Positions 44,663 through 54,964 of a stretch of DNA of 64,000 bases are shown here, one piece after another; position 1 is the first letter of the stretch; every line of letters begins with the position of its first letter. The DNA comes from Dromiciops gliroides. Taxonomy: Eukaryota > Chordata > Mammalia > Microbiotheria > Microbiotheriidae. The stretch spans positions 261,902,441 to 261,966,440 of the forward strand of contig NC_057862.1 in NCBI RefSeq assembly GCF_019393635.1, read 5' to 3'. A program made the position numbers and the translations under genes. Under the pieces are notes generated by a model that saw only the letters and a list, made by a program, of their open reading frames with translations, did not search any database and had not been told where the DNA came from.

Positions 44663-45237
44663 TGTAAAGAAATAATTGTTATTTGAGGTTTTTATGACCC
44701 CATCTTTTGGCTAGAATTTGGAGAAGAAAAAAAAAAACCCTGGTGCACACTGGCCTGGGGCTCTGCAAACTGCACGGTGCTCCACCCACTGGTTGTAGCC
44801 ATTACCATGGCAGTGGCACCTCACATCATCACCACTCTCTGACACCTACATGGGTCTGGCAAAATTATAATGATTGGAAGCCTAGTGAGGGCAGTCAGAG
44901 TGGCCAGCCAATGGGGCTGTGTGTGGTCAGCCTGGGGTCTGCTAGGAAGAAGGGAGGTTTTTTCCGACATTCTAGCTTGAAGCTAGAAGGCGACAGGATG
45001 CTGCTGTGTATTCTCAGCTGATTCCTGGGCAGTGGTGTTGTTCAGGTTGTATAATTTCCCTTTCCCCATTTTATTTCCTTTCCCTTAATCCTACTGATCC
45101 TGTTTGTGTTTTTTTAAGTTCATTCTTGTTAAATAAATCCTGCTCTGTTTTGAGGGAGGCTGTCAGTCTCCTTCCTTGCCCCAATATTGTGGCAAGCCAC
45201 CTAGCTAACATTCCCCAATTAAAAATTGGACCCTACA
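44663..45237 (+). mobile_element. solo LTR with 4-bp target duplication
   Basis: Begins TGTAAAGAAATAATTG and ends ATTGGACCCTACA. AATAAA is at about 45131. GGCT flanks both ends (44659-44662, 45238-45241). Removing the LTR plus one GGCT restores the local reading phase of the host LINE, which fixes both ends to the base. A 4-bp duplication is usual for gamma/ERV1-type integrases. No internal viral genes. Confidence 0.88.
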
Positions 45238-46867
45238 GGCTGAATACTACAGAATTGACAGAATATCATCAATCAATGCTGAAGCCATTGACTGTTTACC
45301 TCAGGTTGAAGTCAATCCCTTTCTAGATATATTTCCAACTGAAGAAGAGGTTTTGATTGCCATTAGACTCCTCTCATGTGGCAAAGCACCTGGTACTGAT
45401 TCTAACTGAGATTTACAAGGTGGTGGGTCCATGGCTTATACAAAAGCTGACTGAAATTTTCTGGATTATATGACTCCATTGTCCATCTCTATAAAGGTAA
45501 AGGAAATAGATTGTTCTGTGACAATCACAGTAGGGGTTCTCTCTTTTAGTCATTGATGGCAAGATTCTTGCCAGAGTGTTCCTTAGCTGATCCTTCACCT
45601 GAAAGATGGTCATCTACCTGAGAGCCAGCGTGGCTTCAGAAAGTGCCAAGGAATGGTCAACACGGTGTTTGCTGCCTGACAACTCCAGGAGAAATGCCAA
45701 GAGCAGAACAAAAGAAGTCTGTCTGCAATATTTGTAGATCTGACCAAGGCCTTTGATACTATCGGTCATGAGGGCTTATGTAAAATTATGTCAAAATTTG
45801 GTTGCCCAGAGAAGTTCGCCAGTATTATACATCAATTTCATGACAGCATGTTTGCCTGGGTTCTGGATAATGCATGATGCCCTCAAGCTTTCCCAGTCAC
45901 CAATGGAGTGAAATGGGGCTATGTGCTTACTCTCATGCTTTTTAGCATGATGTTTTCTTCCATGTTGTTAAATACCTTCAATGAGAAGTACACGACATCA
46001 AGGGCAACTACTGCACTGATGGTAAATTATTCAGATTGAAAAGGCTACAAACCAAGACTAAAGTGGAAGGGAGTATTGGTATGTGATATTTTGTTTGCAG
46101 ATTGTGCACTCAATGTAGCCTCTGAAGCTGAGATGCAACAAAGTATGGATCAATTGAATTCTTTGCTACTCATGCTAATTTTGGCCTAACGACACCAAAA
46201 AAACCACAGGTTCTCCATCACCCCGTACCACACCACCCATCCATGGAACTACTGGTTACAGCAAATGTAGAAGTTTTGAGTACTATGGATAAGTTCACTT
46301 ACCTTGGCAGGATACTTTCCAGGGATGTACATATTCATAATGAGGTTGATGCATGTATTGCCAGAGCTAGCTCAGCATTTGGAAGACTCCAAAGGAAAGT
46401 GTGGAAAAGAAGAGGTATTAAACTGACTACCAAACTGAAGGCCTACAGAGCCATTATGCTGACCTCATTATTGTATGACTATGAAACCTGGACAGGATAC
46501 CAGCATCATTCCAGAAAACGGAACCACTTATTTTTGAATCACCTTAGGAAGATTCTGAAGATCATCTGGCCAGATAAAATGACAGACACTGAGGTCCTTT
46601 CTTCAACTAAACTACCAGGCATTTAAACTTTACTTCAGAGAGTGTGTAACTCTAATGGGATAGCTACATTGTTCAAATGCCAAACAATAAGCTTGTGGAA
46701 AACTCACACAGGGCAAGTGCTCACACGGTAGTCAGAAAAAGAGATACAAGAACACCCTCAAAGGCTTCTCTTTAAGAATTTTGGAACTGATTGCATGACA
46801 TGGGAGATACTGGCACAGGACTGCCCAGAATGGCATGCCCTCATCAGAGAAAGTGTTATGCTCTATT

Positions 46868-47028
46868 TGTTTTTGTTTTTGTTTTTGTTTTAGTGAGGCA
46901 ATTGGGGTTAAGTGACTTGCCTAGGGTCACACAGCTAGTAAGTGTTAAGTGTCTGAGGTCAGATTTGAACTCAGGTCCTCCTGACTCCAGGGCCAGTGTT
47001 CTATCCACTGCGCCACCTAGCTGCCCCC
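46868..47028 (-). mobile_element. WSINE1-like SINE
   Basis: TTTTTG-repeat tail, GTGAGGCAATTGGGGTTAAG to CACCTAGCTGCCCCCC. It marks the end of the recognisable LINE and is the last SINE before a 10.6-kb SINE-free block. Confidence 0.94.
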
Positions 47029-47029
47029 C

Positions 47030-49050
47030 AAAAAGAAAGAAAATAAGTGATAGAGTGGGAATGACAGAGGAGGCAATTTGATAGAGTATTTGGGATGGAA
47101 TAGGTCACTTGAGCAAGCGGAGGGGTTAGTCTTGTTAAGGAGTAAAGCCACCTCATCATGTGAGATGAAAATGAAAAGGAGATAGTGGCAGAAAGCGTTT
47201 GACTAACAGGAGATGAAGAAGAGAAGAGGAAGCTCAGGGAGAATGGCCTTAATTTTTTTTTTCTGTAAAATGAGGCAAGGTTCTCAGCTTAGAGATGGGA
47301 GAAGGAAGCATGGGAAGTTTGAGAAGGGATGAAAAGGTTTGGAAGAGCTTTAGAGAGTGGGATAGTGAGTTGATAAAGCAGATATACTAGTATTGCCTAG
47401 CAGCAATATAATGTATATTGTCTGACCACCGATTCTGTAAATTGTGAAACTGCATTTGGAATAGTATGTATTAATGTTATATCTTTGAAGTAACTTAGTT
47501 TTAAATAAATATTTAATATATTCAGGGTAGCTGTGAGCAGTGTTTTTTGTTTTGAGTGAATTATTGTGTCTACAACAATTGAGGTTGTACAAACACAAAT
47601 TTGTAGTGGACCCAGTCAGAACAGTTTTGTCTGATTTTCTCTACCTTCATTTTGCTGTATGTGTGTGGGAATGAAGGTGAAAATGGTAGGAGTGATCCAA
47701 GGCTAAGGCTTGGCTTAGCATAATCAGTGAAATAAAAATGGGGCCAGGGATTTAAAAGAGGAGGACGTTATAGAGTTGAATTGGTTCATCAACTGGGTCA
47801 AGACAAAGAAAAGAGGGGAGAAGTGGCAAGTGTAGGGAGGATGGCCTAAGAGAGAATTGAGGGGTCAAGGGATTGGAGGTCTCTGTATAGACGGAGAGTA
47901 GGTTTTTATAAGGAAAGGCAGGAAAGATGAAAAAACCAACAGAATATTGTCAGATTTAACACTGGAGCTTTTACAAAGGAATATTTACTTCTAAAGGTAT
48001 TATCGCAAATATACAAACTTAATTCTTCAACAAGTAGGAGGCATAATTCCTCTCTCACCTTTTAACACTTCATTCTCTGGGAAGTAGAAGAGGAACAAGT
48101 TCATAATGTAGTTCAGTTCCCATTCAGCACAACCCCAGTTCCAAGCCTAGACCCCCGCCCTTAGCTGAAGTTCCAGTCACCCTGGCTTCTCAGGGCTTCC
48201 ATCCTAGGATAACTGGGTACATCATCCTACCTGAAATCCTGACTCCAAGATCATTGTGGCTTGAACTCCCAGTCCATGAGGATTACTCCCAGCACCTGAA
48301 ACTGAGGATAAACAACACAAAGCAGAAACAAACACCACTTGGCCCATTTCTCAGAACTGGGATAAAAAAAGAAGGGTAGGCAAATCCCTTCCCTCTCATC
48401 AGTTCTTGTATCACTGCTGGACAAGCAGGTAGGATTTGCAGAAGAGTCAACAGCTCAGTTGCTAATTTTAAAGATGCAGGCAGCCAAGCCAAGTAGGTTA
48501 CCTCTCTATCCAAGTGGCAGGAAATACAAACTAAGCAAACTGGGCATGCTCAATAGGCCCTTCAAGGACATTTCCCCTGTTAGACCTGCAAATGCCCAGA
48601 AAAGCCTAGGTTACATGGATATGAGGATTTTGGAATTCTTGAAAATAGAGATGGTACATTTATAATTAATAACAAGATCAAGGGTGTGCCCATCATTGTG
48701 TGAGGCCGATGTGGGTGATGGAGTAGTTCATGGGAAGTGAGTAGGTTGAGGAAGAAGTGGTTTGGGTGTTTGAGAAGTCAGTATGTATGTTGAGGTCTCC
48801 TAGTATGATGGCAGGAGTTGAGGATAAATTGTGAACTATGCACTAAACTCATTGAGGAAGGCAGGGGAGTGATTTGGGAGTCTGTACAGCTACCAAGTAT
48901 ATTTATAGCTAACAGCTGAGAATTTGCCTGTAAATTTGGCTGCCCAAGCCTCTACTGGAGGCAAAATTTAAACCAACCAGAAGAGAGGTATATGTGTGTG
49001 CCTCCCTTTTTTTTTTGGTTGTTGCTGGTATGAGGGCGTGGGACACATTC
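47030..49050. other. intergenic sequence, possibly old repeats, unclassified
   Basis: 47050-47400 and 48660-48960 have purine-rich, G-rich prose typical of old LINE UTR or antisense text (GTTTGAGAAGTCAGTATGTA, TGTTGAGGTCTCCTAGTATG). I cannot name a family. No gene seen. Confidence 0.35.
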
Positions 49051-49059
49051 ATTCACTTT

Positions 49060-50146
49060 TTGAGAGCCTCCTCCAGGTCATGTTCACTCACCATGGGTGT
49101 CCCACAGAGCTCTGAGGCTCTGGGACCTTGTCTCTCCCAATACTACTTCACTTGGTGATCTCAACACCTATAGATTTAATTATCACCTCTTTGCTGATAA
49201 TTCTCAAATCTGCCCATCTTTCCCTAACATCTCAGCCGTCCTCCAATCTTGCATCTCCAACTGCCTTTCAGACATCTCCAACTGGATAGATACCTTAAAC
49301 AGAACCAAAAACAGAACTCATTATCTTTTCCCTTAAATCCTCCTCCCCTCCCTATTCTCTATCGCTGTAAAGGCTCTCAGCCCAGGAATCATCATTGTCT
49401 CTCCCTCACCATATCCAAGCTTTTGAAAAGACCCGTCGGTTTCACCTTTGTAAACCTCTCTGGATTACACCCCCCTCCTCTCCTCTGATACTGCCCTCAT
49501 CACCTCACACCTGAATTATTATTACAGTCACCTCCTAGTGGGTCTGCCTGCCTCAAGTCTCTCCCTACTCCAATCCATCCTCCATTTAGTCTTCAAAGTG
49601 ATTTTCCTAAAGTACAGGTTTGACTAATCACCTCCCTTCTCAATAAACTACAGTGGTTCCCTATCAACTCCAGGATTAAATACAAAATGCTCTTTTTGGT
49701 ATTCGAAGCTCTTTATAGCCTAGCCCCATCCTATCTTTCCAGTATTCTCATACCTTACTTCTCCCATGTCCTTTTCAAGAACTGGCCTTCTTGCTCTTCC
49801 ATGAACAAGAGCCTCCAGCTCTTGACTCCAGGCATTTTTTCTGGCTTTCTCCCCCATACCTGGAATGCTCTCCCTTATCTGTGCCTACTGATTTCCATGG
49901 CTTCCTTTAAGCCTCAACTAAAATTATATTTTCTACAGGAAGCCTTTCTCAACCTCTAGTTCTAGATCTAGTGCTTTCCCTCAGTTAATTAACTATTTAT
50001 CCTTGCACATATTGCATATATTTGCCTGTTGTCTCCTCCATTAGACTGTGAGTTCCTTGAGGGCAGGGACTCTTGCCTCCTTTCCTATCCTCAGCACTTA
50101 GGACAGTATCTGGCACATAGTAGAGGCTTAATAAATGTTTCGATCC
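49060..50146 (+). mobile_element. L2 LINE, RT C-terminus and 3' UTR
   Basis: The reverse-transcriptase tail is readable: LGDLNTYRFNYHLFADNSQI, then ISNCLSDISNWIDTLN, where FADN stands in place of the catalytic (Y/F)ADD. The 3' UTR follows with CCTCACACCTGAATTATTAT, TACAAAATGCTCTTTTTGGT, GTGAGTTCCTTGAGGGCAGG, CTGGCACATAGTAGAGGCTT and AATAAATGTTT. The longest L2 copy in the window. Confidence 0.9.
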
Positions 50147-50149
50147 ATT

Positions 50150-51295
50150 GGGACAGTTCTAGGAGGCACATAGGAAAGAGTGACCCTTCATGGTGCAGCA
50201 TTGGGGTTCTAAAACTCCAGCTCCATTGTAGTGTTGGCTCTCTAACTGGGGCTTTCAGGTTGCCTAAGTATGAAACAACCTTGCCCAGAAGCAGGGAATT
50301 TCCATCAGTTGAATCAACTCATAAATTCCTGTTGAATATCCTTACTTTGACTAACTTTGTTACTTTGTTAACTTTTGAATGATCTATGAGTGTTTTAATC
50401 TCATTGTCATACTTAACTTAAATTATCAGGGGACTAGCCTACTCTAAAACATGTTGTTTTTGAAATTATTTTTTAAGGCCTGTGCAAAGGTGTGGTTGTT
50501 TTGTGTTTTGTTTTGTTTTCCCCTCAGAGGCAATTTCCTCTTATTGAGAAGAAAATCCAGTGACCATTTCAATAAATGGATTCAGTTTCACTTATTATCA
50601 TCTCAAATAATTCCTATCTATACTCCTCATTTGGAACTGTTTTATAAAGTGGTACATAAGTATAAATGAATATTACCATTTGACCTAGCAACCAAATATA
50701 GCACACATTTTTCTACACAGAGAGTCAAATGTTGTGTACTCTGAGTTAAAAATACATAACAAAAAACCCCACACTCACTTTTGGGCCATAGACTATAGAA
50801 CTCTTGAGTTATTTAACTTGTTTTTCTCTTCCTCAAACATACATTGATAAAAATATTCTCAAATATATGTTTTCAAAGAGCTTTTTTTCTTCCAGAGAAC
50901 AGATTGTAGAATTCCATTGAATCTACTCAACACAACTGTCTTCAGTAGTGTGAACAAGAAAAGATACTGGATTGAACTCTTAGAATTTTCTTCCCCAACA
51001 AACTAAAAATGTCAGAATTGAAGATTCCTCTTGGAAGAGAATGCTGTATTTTACTGCTTGATTCCTTTCAGACTTAGTATGTAAGCAGCTAGCAGTTAAT
51101 GCTTATGAATTTATATTAAGGTAATGAGAACCTGAGAATACTATGGAACCCTGTAGGTAGACATAACAGTGATGTCATAGACCCTTGAGGGAAACTTCTA
51201 GAAGTGACTCTGTTCATAACAGAGATTAAACCAGAAAGAGGCTTATTGAATAAAGTGGGATCCAACAAGAATGTAAGACAGAGTGCAATCACTTG
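50150..51295. other. upstream flank of the FSCB-like gene
   Basis: No repeat recognised. A possible splice acceptor (TTTTTTTCTTCCAG near 50895) could end an upstream intron of a 5' UTR exon. A CRE-like word lies at 51170. Confidence 0.35.
51170..51177 (+). promoter_or_regulatory. CRE-like word TGATGTCA upstream of the FSCB-like gene
   Basis: One mismatch to the palindromic CRE TGACGTCA, about 230 bp before the start codon. CREM-bound CRE variants are typical of spermatid genes, which would fit a sperm-tail product. A single 8-bp word is weak evidence. Confidence 0.22.
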
Positions 51296-51406
51296 TGATC
51301 AATCCATCACAAAGGAAATCAAAGGCTTAACAACCCAAAACTTTGGAGAAATTTGACAATAAGTAGCCTAAGGAATAATACCAAATTGAAATCACCAACC
51401 GTGGCA

Positions 51407-54400
51407 ATGGAAGAAAGTAATGAACGTGATCAACCTGTTTCAGCAGGGAGGCAAGAAATGAGAAAAAGAAGGAAACCTTCTCAACCAATGGTAGACAAAT
51501 CCCAGCAAACAGATGTCACTGAGAAAAAGAAACACCTGACAGGTTCACAACAGGCACCAAAAGCTGTCCTTAGCCATAGTAATATACATGAAAGCAAAGC
51601 AAAGCATTCTAAAGAATGTGATAAAATGAGATTATCTTCTCAGCTTCAACAAACCTGGCAGAGGAGAAAACATGGACAAGAAGTAGCAGATAAATCCCAG
51701 CAGACAGAGGAAATTAAAACAGGGGGGAAAAAAGTAAAAGGAAGGAAGGCAGAAATTCTGCCACCACAAGCTAAGCTTGAGGAACCTAAGGAATCAAGTG
51801 GGGGAGGAGAAATGAAGTCTGGTGAACCACTTGGAGAAGCCTTAGTTGATGTTGGAGGGGCACCTCCTCTTGTCCCCGAATCTGAGAGTGAACAAATTGC
51901 TCATCCATCTAAAGAGCATGAAACTCCCTTAACCAGACACCCGAGCTATTCCTTGATAAACAGATCTCAGCAGACAAGTTGTACTGGAGATTGGGGTCTC
52001 ATGGCCTACTATGGCCTTTGCAGAGAAATGGTGGACAAGCAGACTGGAATGAGTGACATAGAGCTAGTAGGATTTCCTGGTGCTAGTAGCAAAAAAGATT
52101 CATCATCTCAGCCAATGAAAGATACTGAGGAAACTAAAGTGACACCAAGGACATCCCGAGGAAGTTCTGCTGCTAGGAAAACTGTCCCTCCAGGAAGTGC
52201 AACTGTTAGTAAAACTTTCTCTCCCCCAGGAAGTGCCAAAAGCATCTCTGCCAAGGGAAGTACTGAAGCTTCTAGAAGATCTCTTTCTCCCCAGGCAAGT
52301 ACTAGGGTTAGCAAAACTTACTTTACCCATGGAAGTGCTACTGCTAGCAAAATTTTTTCTCCCCCAGGAAGTGCCAAAGTCATCTCTGCCCAGGGAAGCA
52401 CTGAAGCTGCTAGCAGAACTCCTTCTCCCAAGGCAAGCTCTAGGGCTAGCAAAACCATCTCTGCCCAGGGAAGTACTGAAGCTGCTAGCAAAACTCCTCC
52501 CAAGGCAAGCTCTAGGGCTAGCAAAACCATCTCTGCTCAGGGAAGTACTGAAGCTGCTAGCAAAACTCCTTCTCCCAAGGCAAGCTCTAGGGCTAGCAAA
52601 ACCATCTCTGCCCAGGGAAGTACTGAAGCTGCTAGCAGAACTTTCTCTCCCCCAGTAAGTGCCAAAGTCATCTCTGCCCAGGGAAGTACTGAAGCTGCTA
52701 GCAGAACTCCTTCTCCCAAGGCAAGCTCTAGAGCTAGCAAAACATTCTCTGCCCAGGGAAGTACTGAAGCTGCTAGCAGAACTCTTTCTCCCCAGGCAAG
52801 TGCTAGAGCTAGCAAAACATCATCTGCCCAGGGAACTGCTACTGCTAGCAGAATCATCTCAGCCCAGGGAAGTACTGAAGCTGCTAGCAGAACTCTTTCT
52901 CCCCAGGCAAGTGCTAGAGCTAGCAAAACATTCTCTGCTCAAGGAAGCACTACTGCTAGTAAAACTTTCTCTCCCCAGGCTAGCAAAGCCTCATCTATCG
53001 AACCCCCTGAAAAATCTGGCTCTGATATAGGTCTGAAAAGTCCCAAAAAGGTTTCAATAGATGCTACCCCTGAAGTGCCACCCATTATAAAAAGGGAGGA
53101 TGTTTCTATAGAAGAGATGGTTCATGAAGAACAGCCTACTCTTGGTGAACTTGAATCTTCTGACAGAGAGGGTCCTACTGATCTAGAGTCTCCTCCTGCT
53201 GATGCTGAAAAAGAATTTCCTCCTGAGGAAGAAGGTCCTCTTGAGGACATAGAGTCTCCTGTTGAAGTGGAGCCTTCTCCTATGGAAGAGGCTCTCCATG
53301 AGGAACCAGAGTCTCTTTCCACTGATATAGAACCTTCTCCCATGGAAGAAGGCCCTCTTGAGGAACTAGAGCCTCCTTCCATTGATAAAGAAACTTCTCC
53401 TATGGAAGAAGCTCCACTTGGTGAAGAACTTTCTCCCATGGAAGAAGCTCCTCTTGAGGAATTAGAGCCTTCTCCTGAGGAAGTAGAGACTGCCCCTGTG
53501 GAAGAAGCTCCTCTTGAGGAATTGGAGCCTTCTCCTGAGGAAGTAGAGGCTGCCCCTGTGGAAGAAGCTCCTCTTGAGGAATTAGAGCCTTCTCCTGAGG
53601 AAGTAGAGGCTGCCCCTGTGGAAGAAGCTCCTCTTGAGGAATTGGAGCCTTCTCCTGAGGAAGTAGAGGCTGCCCCTGTGGAAGAAGCTCCTCTTGAGGA
53701 ACTGGAGCCTTCTCCTGAAGAAGGAGAGGCTGCCCCTGTGGAGGAAGCTCCTCTTGAGGAACTGGAGCCTTCTCCTGAAGAAGGAGAGGCTGCCCCTGTG
53801 GAGGAAGCTCCTCTTGAGGAACTGGAGCCTTCTCCTGAAGAAGGAGAGGCTGCCCCTGTGGAGGAAGCTCCTCTTGAGGAACTGGAGCCTTCTCCTGAAG
53901 AAGGAGAGGCTGCCCCTGTGGAGGAAGCTCCTCTTGAGGAACTGGAGCCTTCTCCTGAGGAAGTAGAGGCTGCCCCTGTGGAGGAAGCTCCTCTTGAGGA
54001 ATTGGAGCCTTCTCCTGAGGAAGTAGAGGCTGCCCCTGTGGAGGAAGCTCCTCTTGAGGAATTGGAGCCTTCTCCTGAGGAAGTAGAGGCTGCCCCTGTG
54101 GAAGAAGCTCCTCTTGAGGAATTGGAGCCTTCTCCTGAGGAAGTAGAGGCTGCCCCTGTGGAGGAAGCTCCTCTTGAGGAATTGGAGCCTCCTCCTGAGG
54201 AAGTAGAGGCTGCCCCTGTGGAGGAAGCTCCTCTTGAGGAATTGGAGCCTCCTCCTGAAGAAGTAGAGGCTGCCCCTGTGGAGGAAGCTCCTCTTGAGGA
54301 ATTGGAGCCTCCTCCTGAGGAAGTAGAGGCTGCCCCTGTGGAGGAAGCTCCTCTTGAGGAATTGGAGCCTCCTTCTGAAGAAGGAGAGGCTGCCCCTGTG

Positions 54401-54964
54401 GAGGAAGCTCCTCTTGAGGAATTGGAGCCTCCTCCTGAAGAAGTAGAGGCTGCCCCTGTGGAGGAAGCTCCTCTTGAGGAATTGGAGCCTCCTCCTGAGG
54501 AAGTAGAGGCTGCTCCTGTGGAGGAAGCTCCTCTTGAGGAATTGGAGCCTTCTCCTGAGGAAGTAGAGGCTGCCCCTGAGGAGGAAGTTCCTGTCCCTGA
54601 AGAAGCTCCTCTTGAAGAACCTCCTATTGAAGCAGAAGCTGCCCCTGAGGAAGAAACCCCTCTTGAAGAAACAGGGTCTTCTCCTGTTCCCATAGAGAAT
54701 CCCTCTGAGGAAGAAGCTCTTCTAAATGAACCTGAACTTGAGCCTCCTCCTGCTGAAACAGAGAATGCTCCTGTAGAAGAAACACCTCTAGATGAACTAG
54801 AGCAGCCCCCTGCTAAAATGGATAGTACTGTTATGGAAGAAGTCCCTTCTGATTTACCGCCTTCTCCTCCTGTGGACCAAGAGGATTCTACTGAAATAGA
54901 GGTTCCTCCAAAAGAACCAGAGTCTACTCCTGTGGAACCAGAAGCTCCTGAAGCAGATGAGTAA
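51407..54964 (+). CDS. FSCB: FSCB-like Glu/Pro-rich repeat protein, 1185 aa, single exon
   Basis: A single uninterrupted frame. The first in-frame ATG (51407) follows a stop at 51296 and has purine -3 and G +4; the stop is TAA at 54962. Residues 1-110 are basic and contain two related blocks, RRKPSQPMVDKSQQTD (about 21-36) and RRKHGQEVADKSQQTE (about 86-101). A third variant, NRSQQTSCTGDWG, lies near 185 with VDKQTGMSD near 209. Residues about 261-526 form a Ser/Ala/Lys-rich domain of repeated SAQGSTEAAS and KASSRASKT phrases. Residues about 685-1051 are 20-residue units of EELEPSPEEVEAAPVEEAPL type. The tail stays acidic and Pro-rich. No signal peptide or membrane segment is seen, and most of the chain should be disordered. 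The layout resembles fibrous sheath CABYR-binding protein of the sperm flagellum. The symbol is from memory of that family and needs an alignment; the nearest alternative is another acidic-repeat testis protein. An intact 3.5-kb frame through GC-moderate DNA with a translated repeat argues for a real gene. Confidence 0.68.
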   Translation: MEESNERDQPVSAGRQEMRKRRKPSQPMVDKSQQTDVTEKKKHLTGSQQAPKAVLSHSNIHESKAKHSKECDKMRLSSQLQQTWQRRKHGQEVADKSQQTEEIKTGGKKVKGRKAEILPPQAKLEEPKESSGGGEMKSGEPLGEALVDVGGAPPLVPESESEQIAHPSKEHETPLTRHPSYSLINRSQQTSCTGDWGLMAYYGLCREMVDKQTGMSDIELVGFPGASSKKDSSSQPMKDTEETKVTPRTSRGSSAARKTVPPGSATVSKTFSPPGSAKSISAKGSTEASRRSLSPQASTRVSKTYFTHGSATASKIFSPPGSAKVISAQGSTEAASRTPSPKASSRASKTISAQGSTEAASKTPPKASSRASKTISAQGSTEAASKTPSPKASSRASKTISAQGSTEAASRTFSPPVSAKVISAQGSTEAASRTPSPKASSRASKTFSAQGSTEAASRTLSPQASARASKTSSAQGTATASRIISAQGSTEAASRTLSPQASARASKTFSAQGSTTASKTFSPQASKASSIEPPEKSGSDIGLKSPKKVSIDATPEVPPIIKREDVSIEEMVHEEQPTLGELESSDREGPTDLESPPADAEKEFPPEEEGPLEDIESPVEVEPSPMEEALHEEPESLSTDIEPSPMEEGPLEELEPPSIDKETSPMEEAPLGEELSPMEEAPLEELEPSPEEVETAPVEEAPLEELEPSPEEVEAAPVEEAPLEELEPSPEEVEAAPVEEAPLEELEPSPEEVEAAPVEEAPLEELEPSPEEGEAAPVEEAPLEELEPSPEEGEAAPVEEAPLEELEPSPEEGEAAPVEEAPLEELEPSPEEGEAAPVEEAPLEELEPSPEEVEAAPVEEAPLEELEPSPEEVEAAPVEEAPLEELEPSPEEVEAAPVEEAPLEELEPSPEEVEAAPVEEAPLEELEPPPEEVEAAPVEEAPLEELEPPPEEVEAAPVEEAPLEELEPPPEEVEAAPVEEAPLEELEPPSEEGEAAPVEEAPLEELEPPPEEVEAAPVEEAPLEELEPPPEEVEAAPVEEAPLEELEPSPEEVEAAPEEEVPVPEEAPLEEPPIEAEAAPEEETPLEETGSSPVPIENPSEEEALLNEPELEPPPAETENAPVEETPLDELEQPPAKMDSTVMEEVPSDLPPSPPVDQEDSTEIEVPPKEPESTPVEPEAPEADE
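52190..52985 (+). repeat. Ser/Ala-rich coding repeats, about 70-85 bp period
   Basis: Degenerate in-frame repeats within the FSCB-like gene. Recurring pieces are CAGGGAAGTACTGAAGCTGC (AQGSTEAA) and AAGGCAAGCTCTAGGGC (KASSRA), alternating with TCTCCCCCAGGAAGTGC. Unit length varies because some units drop a Ser-Pro or insert a Phe-Ser-Pro-Pro phrase. This array is older and less regular than the 60-bp array downstream. Confidence 0.9.
53448..54560 (+). repeat. coding minisatellite, 60-bp period, about 18 units
   Basis: Successive 60-bp units begin with GAGGA.TTGGAGCCT and contain CCTGTGGA.GAAGCTCCTCTT. No indel interrupts the phase from about 53455 to 54540; a nineteenth unit decays from about 54575. 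Each unit encodes 20 residues. Most differences are single bases (GAA/GAG, TCT/CCT, GTA/GGA). Four consecutive units (53701-53940) share GAAGGAGAG, giving EEGEA, and a later block (54181-54540) carries CCTCCT, giving PPPEE, so the array grew by multi-unit duplications. Confidence 0.97.

Larger units (their letters stand above)
42990..46866 (+). mobile_element. RTE-clade LINE relic (endonuclease and reverse transcriptase)
   Basis: A decayed single-ORF LINE. In order: endonuclease pieces GTWNVHTF and IVALSET (43020-43150); AHAPTMMNPDKVKEKFYEDL (43510-43570); WMHPHSKHWHLKNYVIV and RRRDRQDVRVMKAM (43780-44070); LLSADGATLINDKE (44610-44650). The reverse-transcriptase part follows: PTEEEVLIAIRLLSCGKAPG (45330-45390), LTKAFDTIGHEGLCKIM (45740-45790), NGVKWGYVLTLMLF (45905-45945), ASSAFGRLQRKVWKRRGIKL (46360-46430) and LLYDYETWTGYQ. 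The last homologous text is near 46860, where a SINE begins. Many stops and frameshifts. A solo LTR (44663-45237) and SINEs interrupt it. The clade is assigned from remembered similarity to BovB/RTE proteins. Confidence 0.82.
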
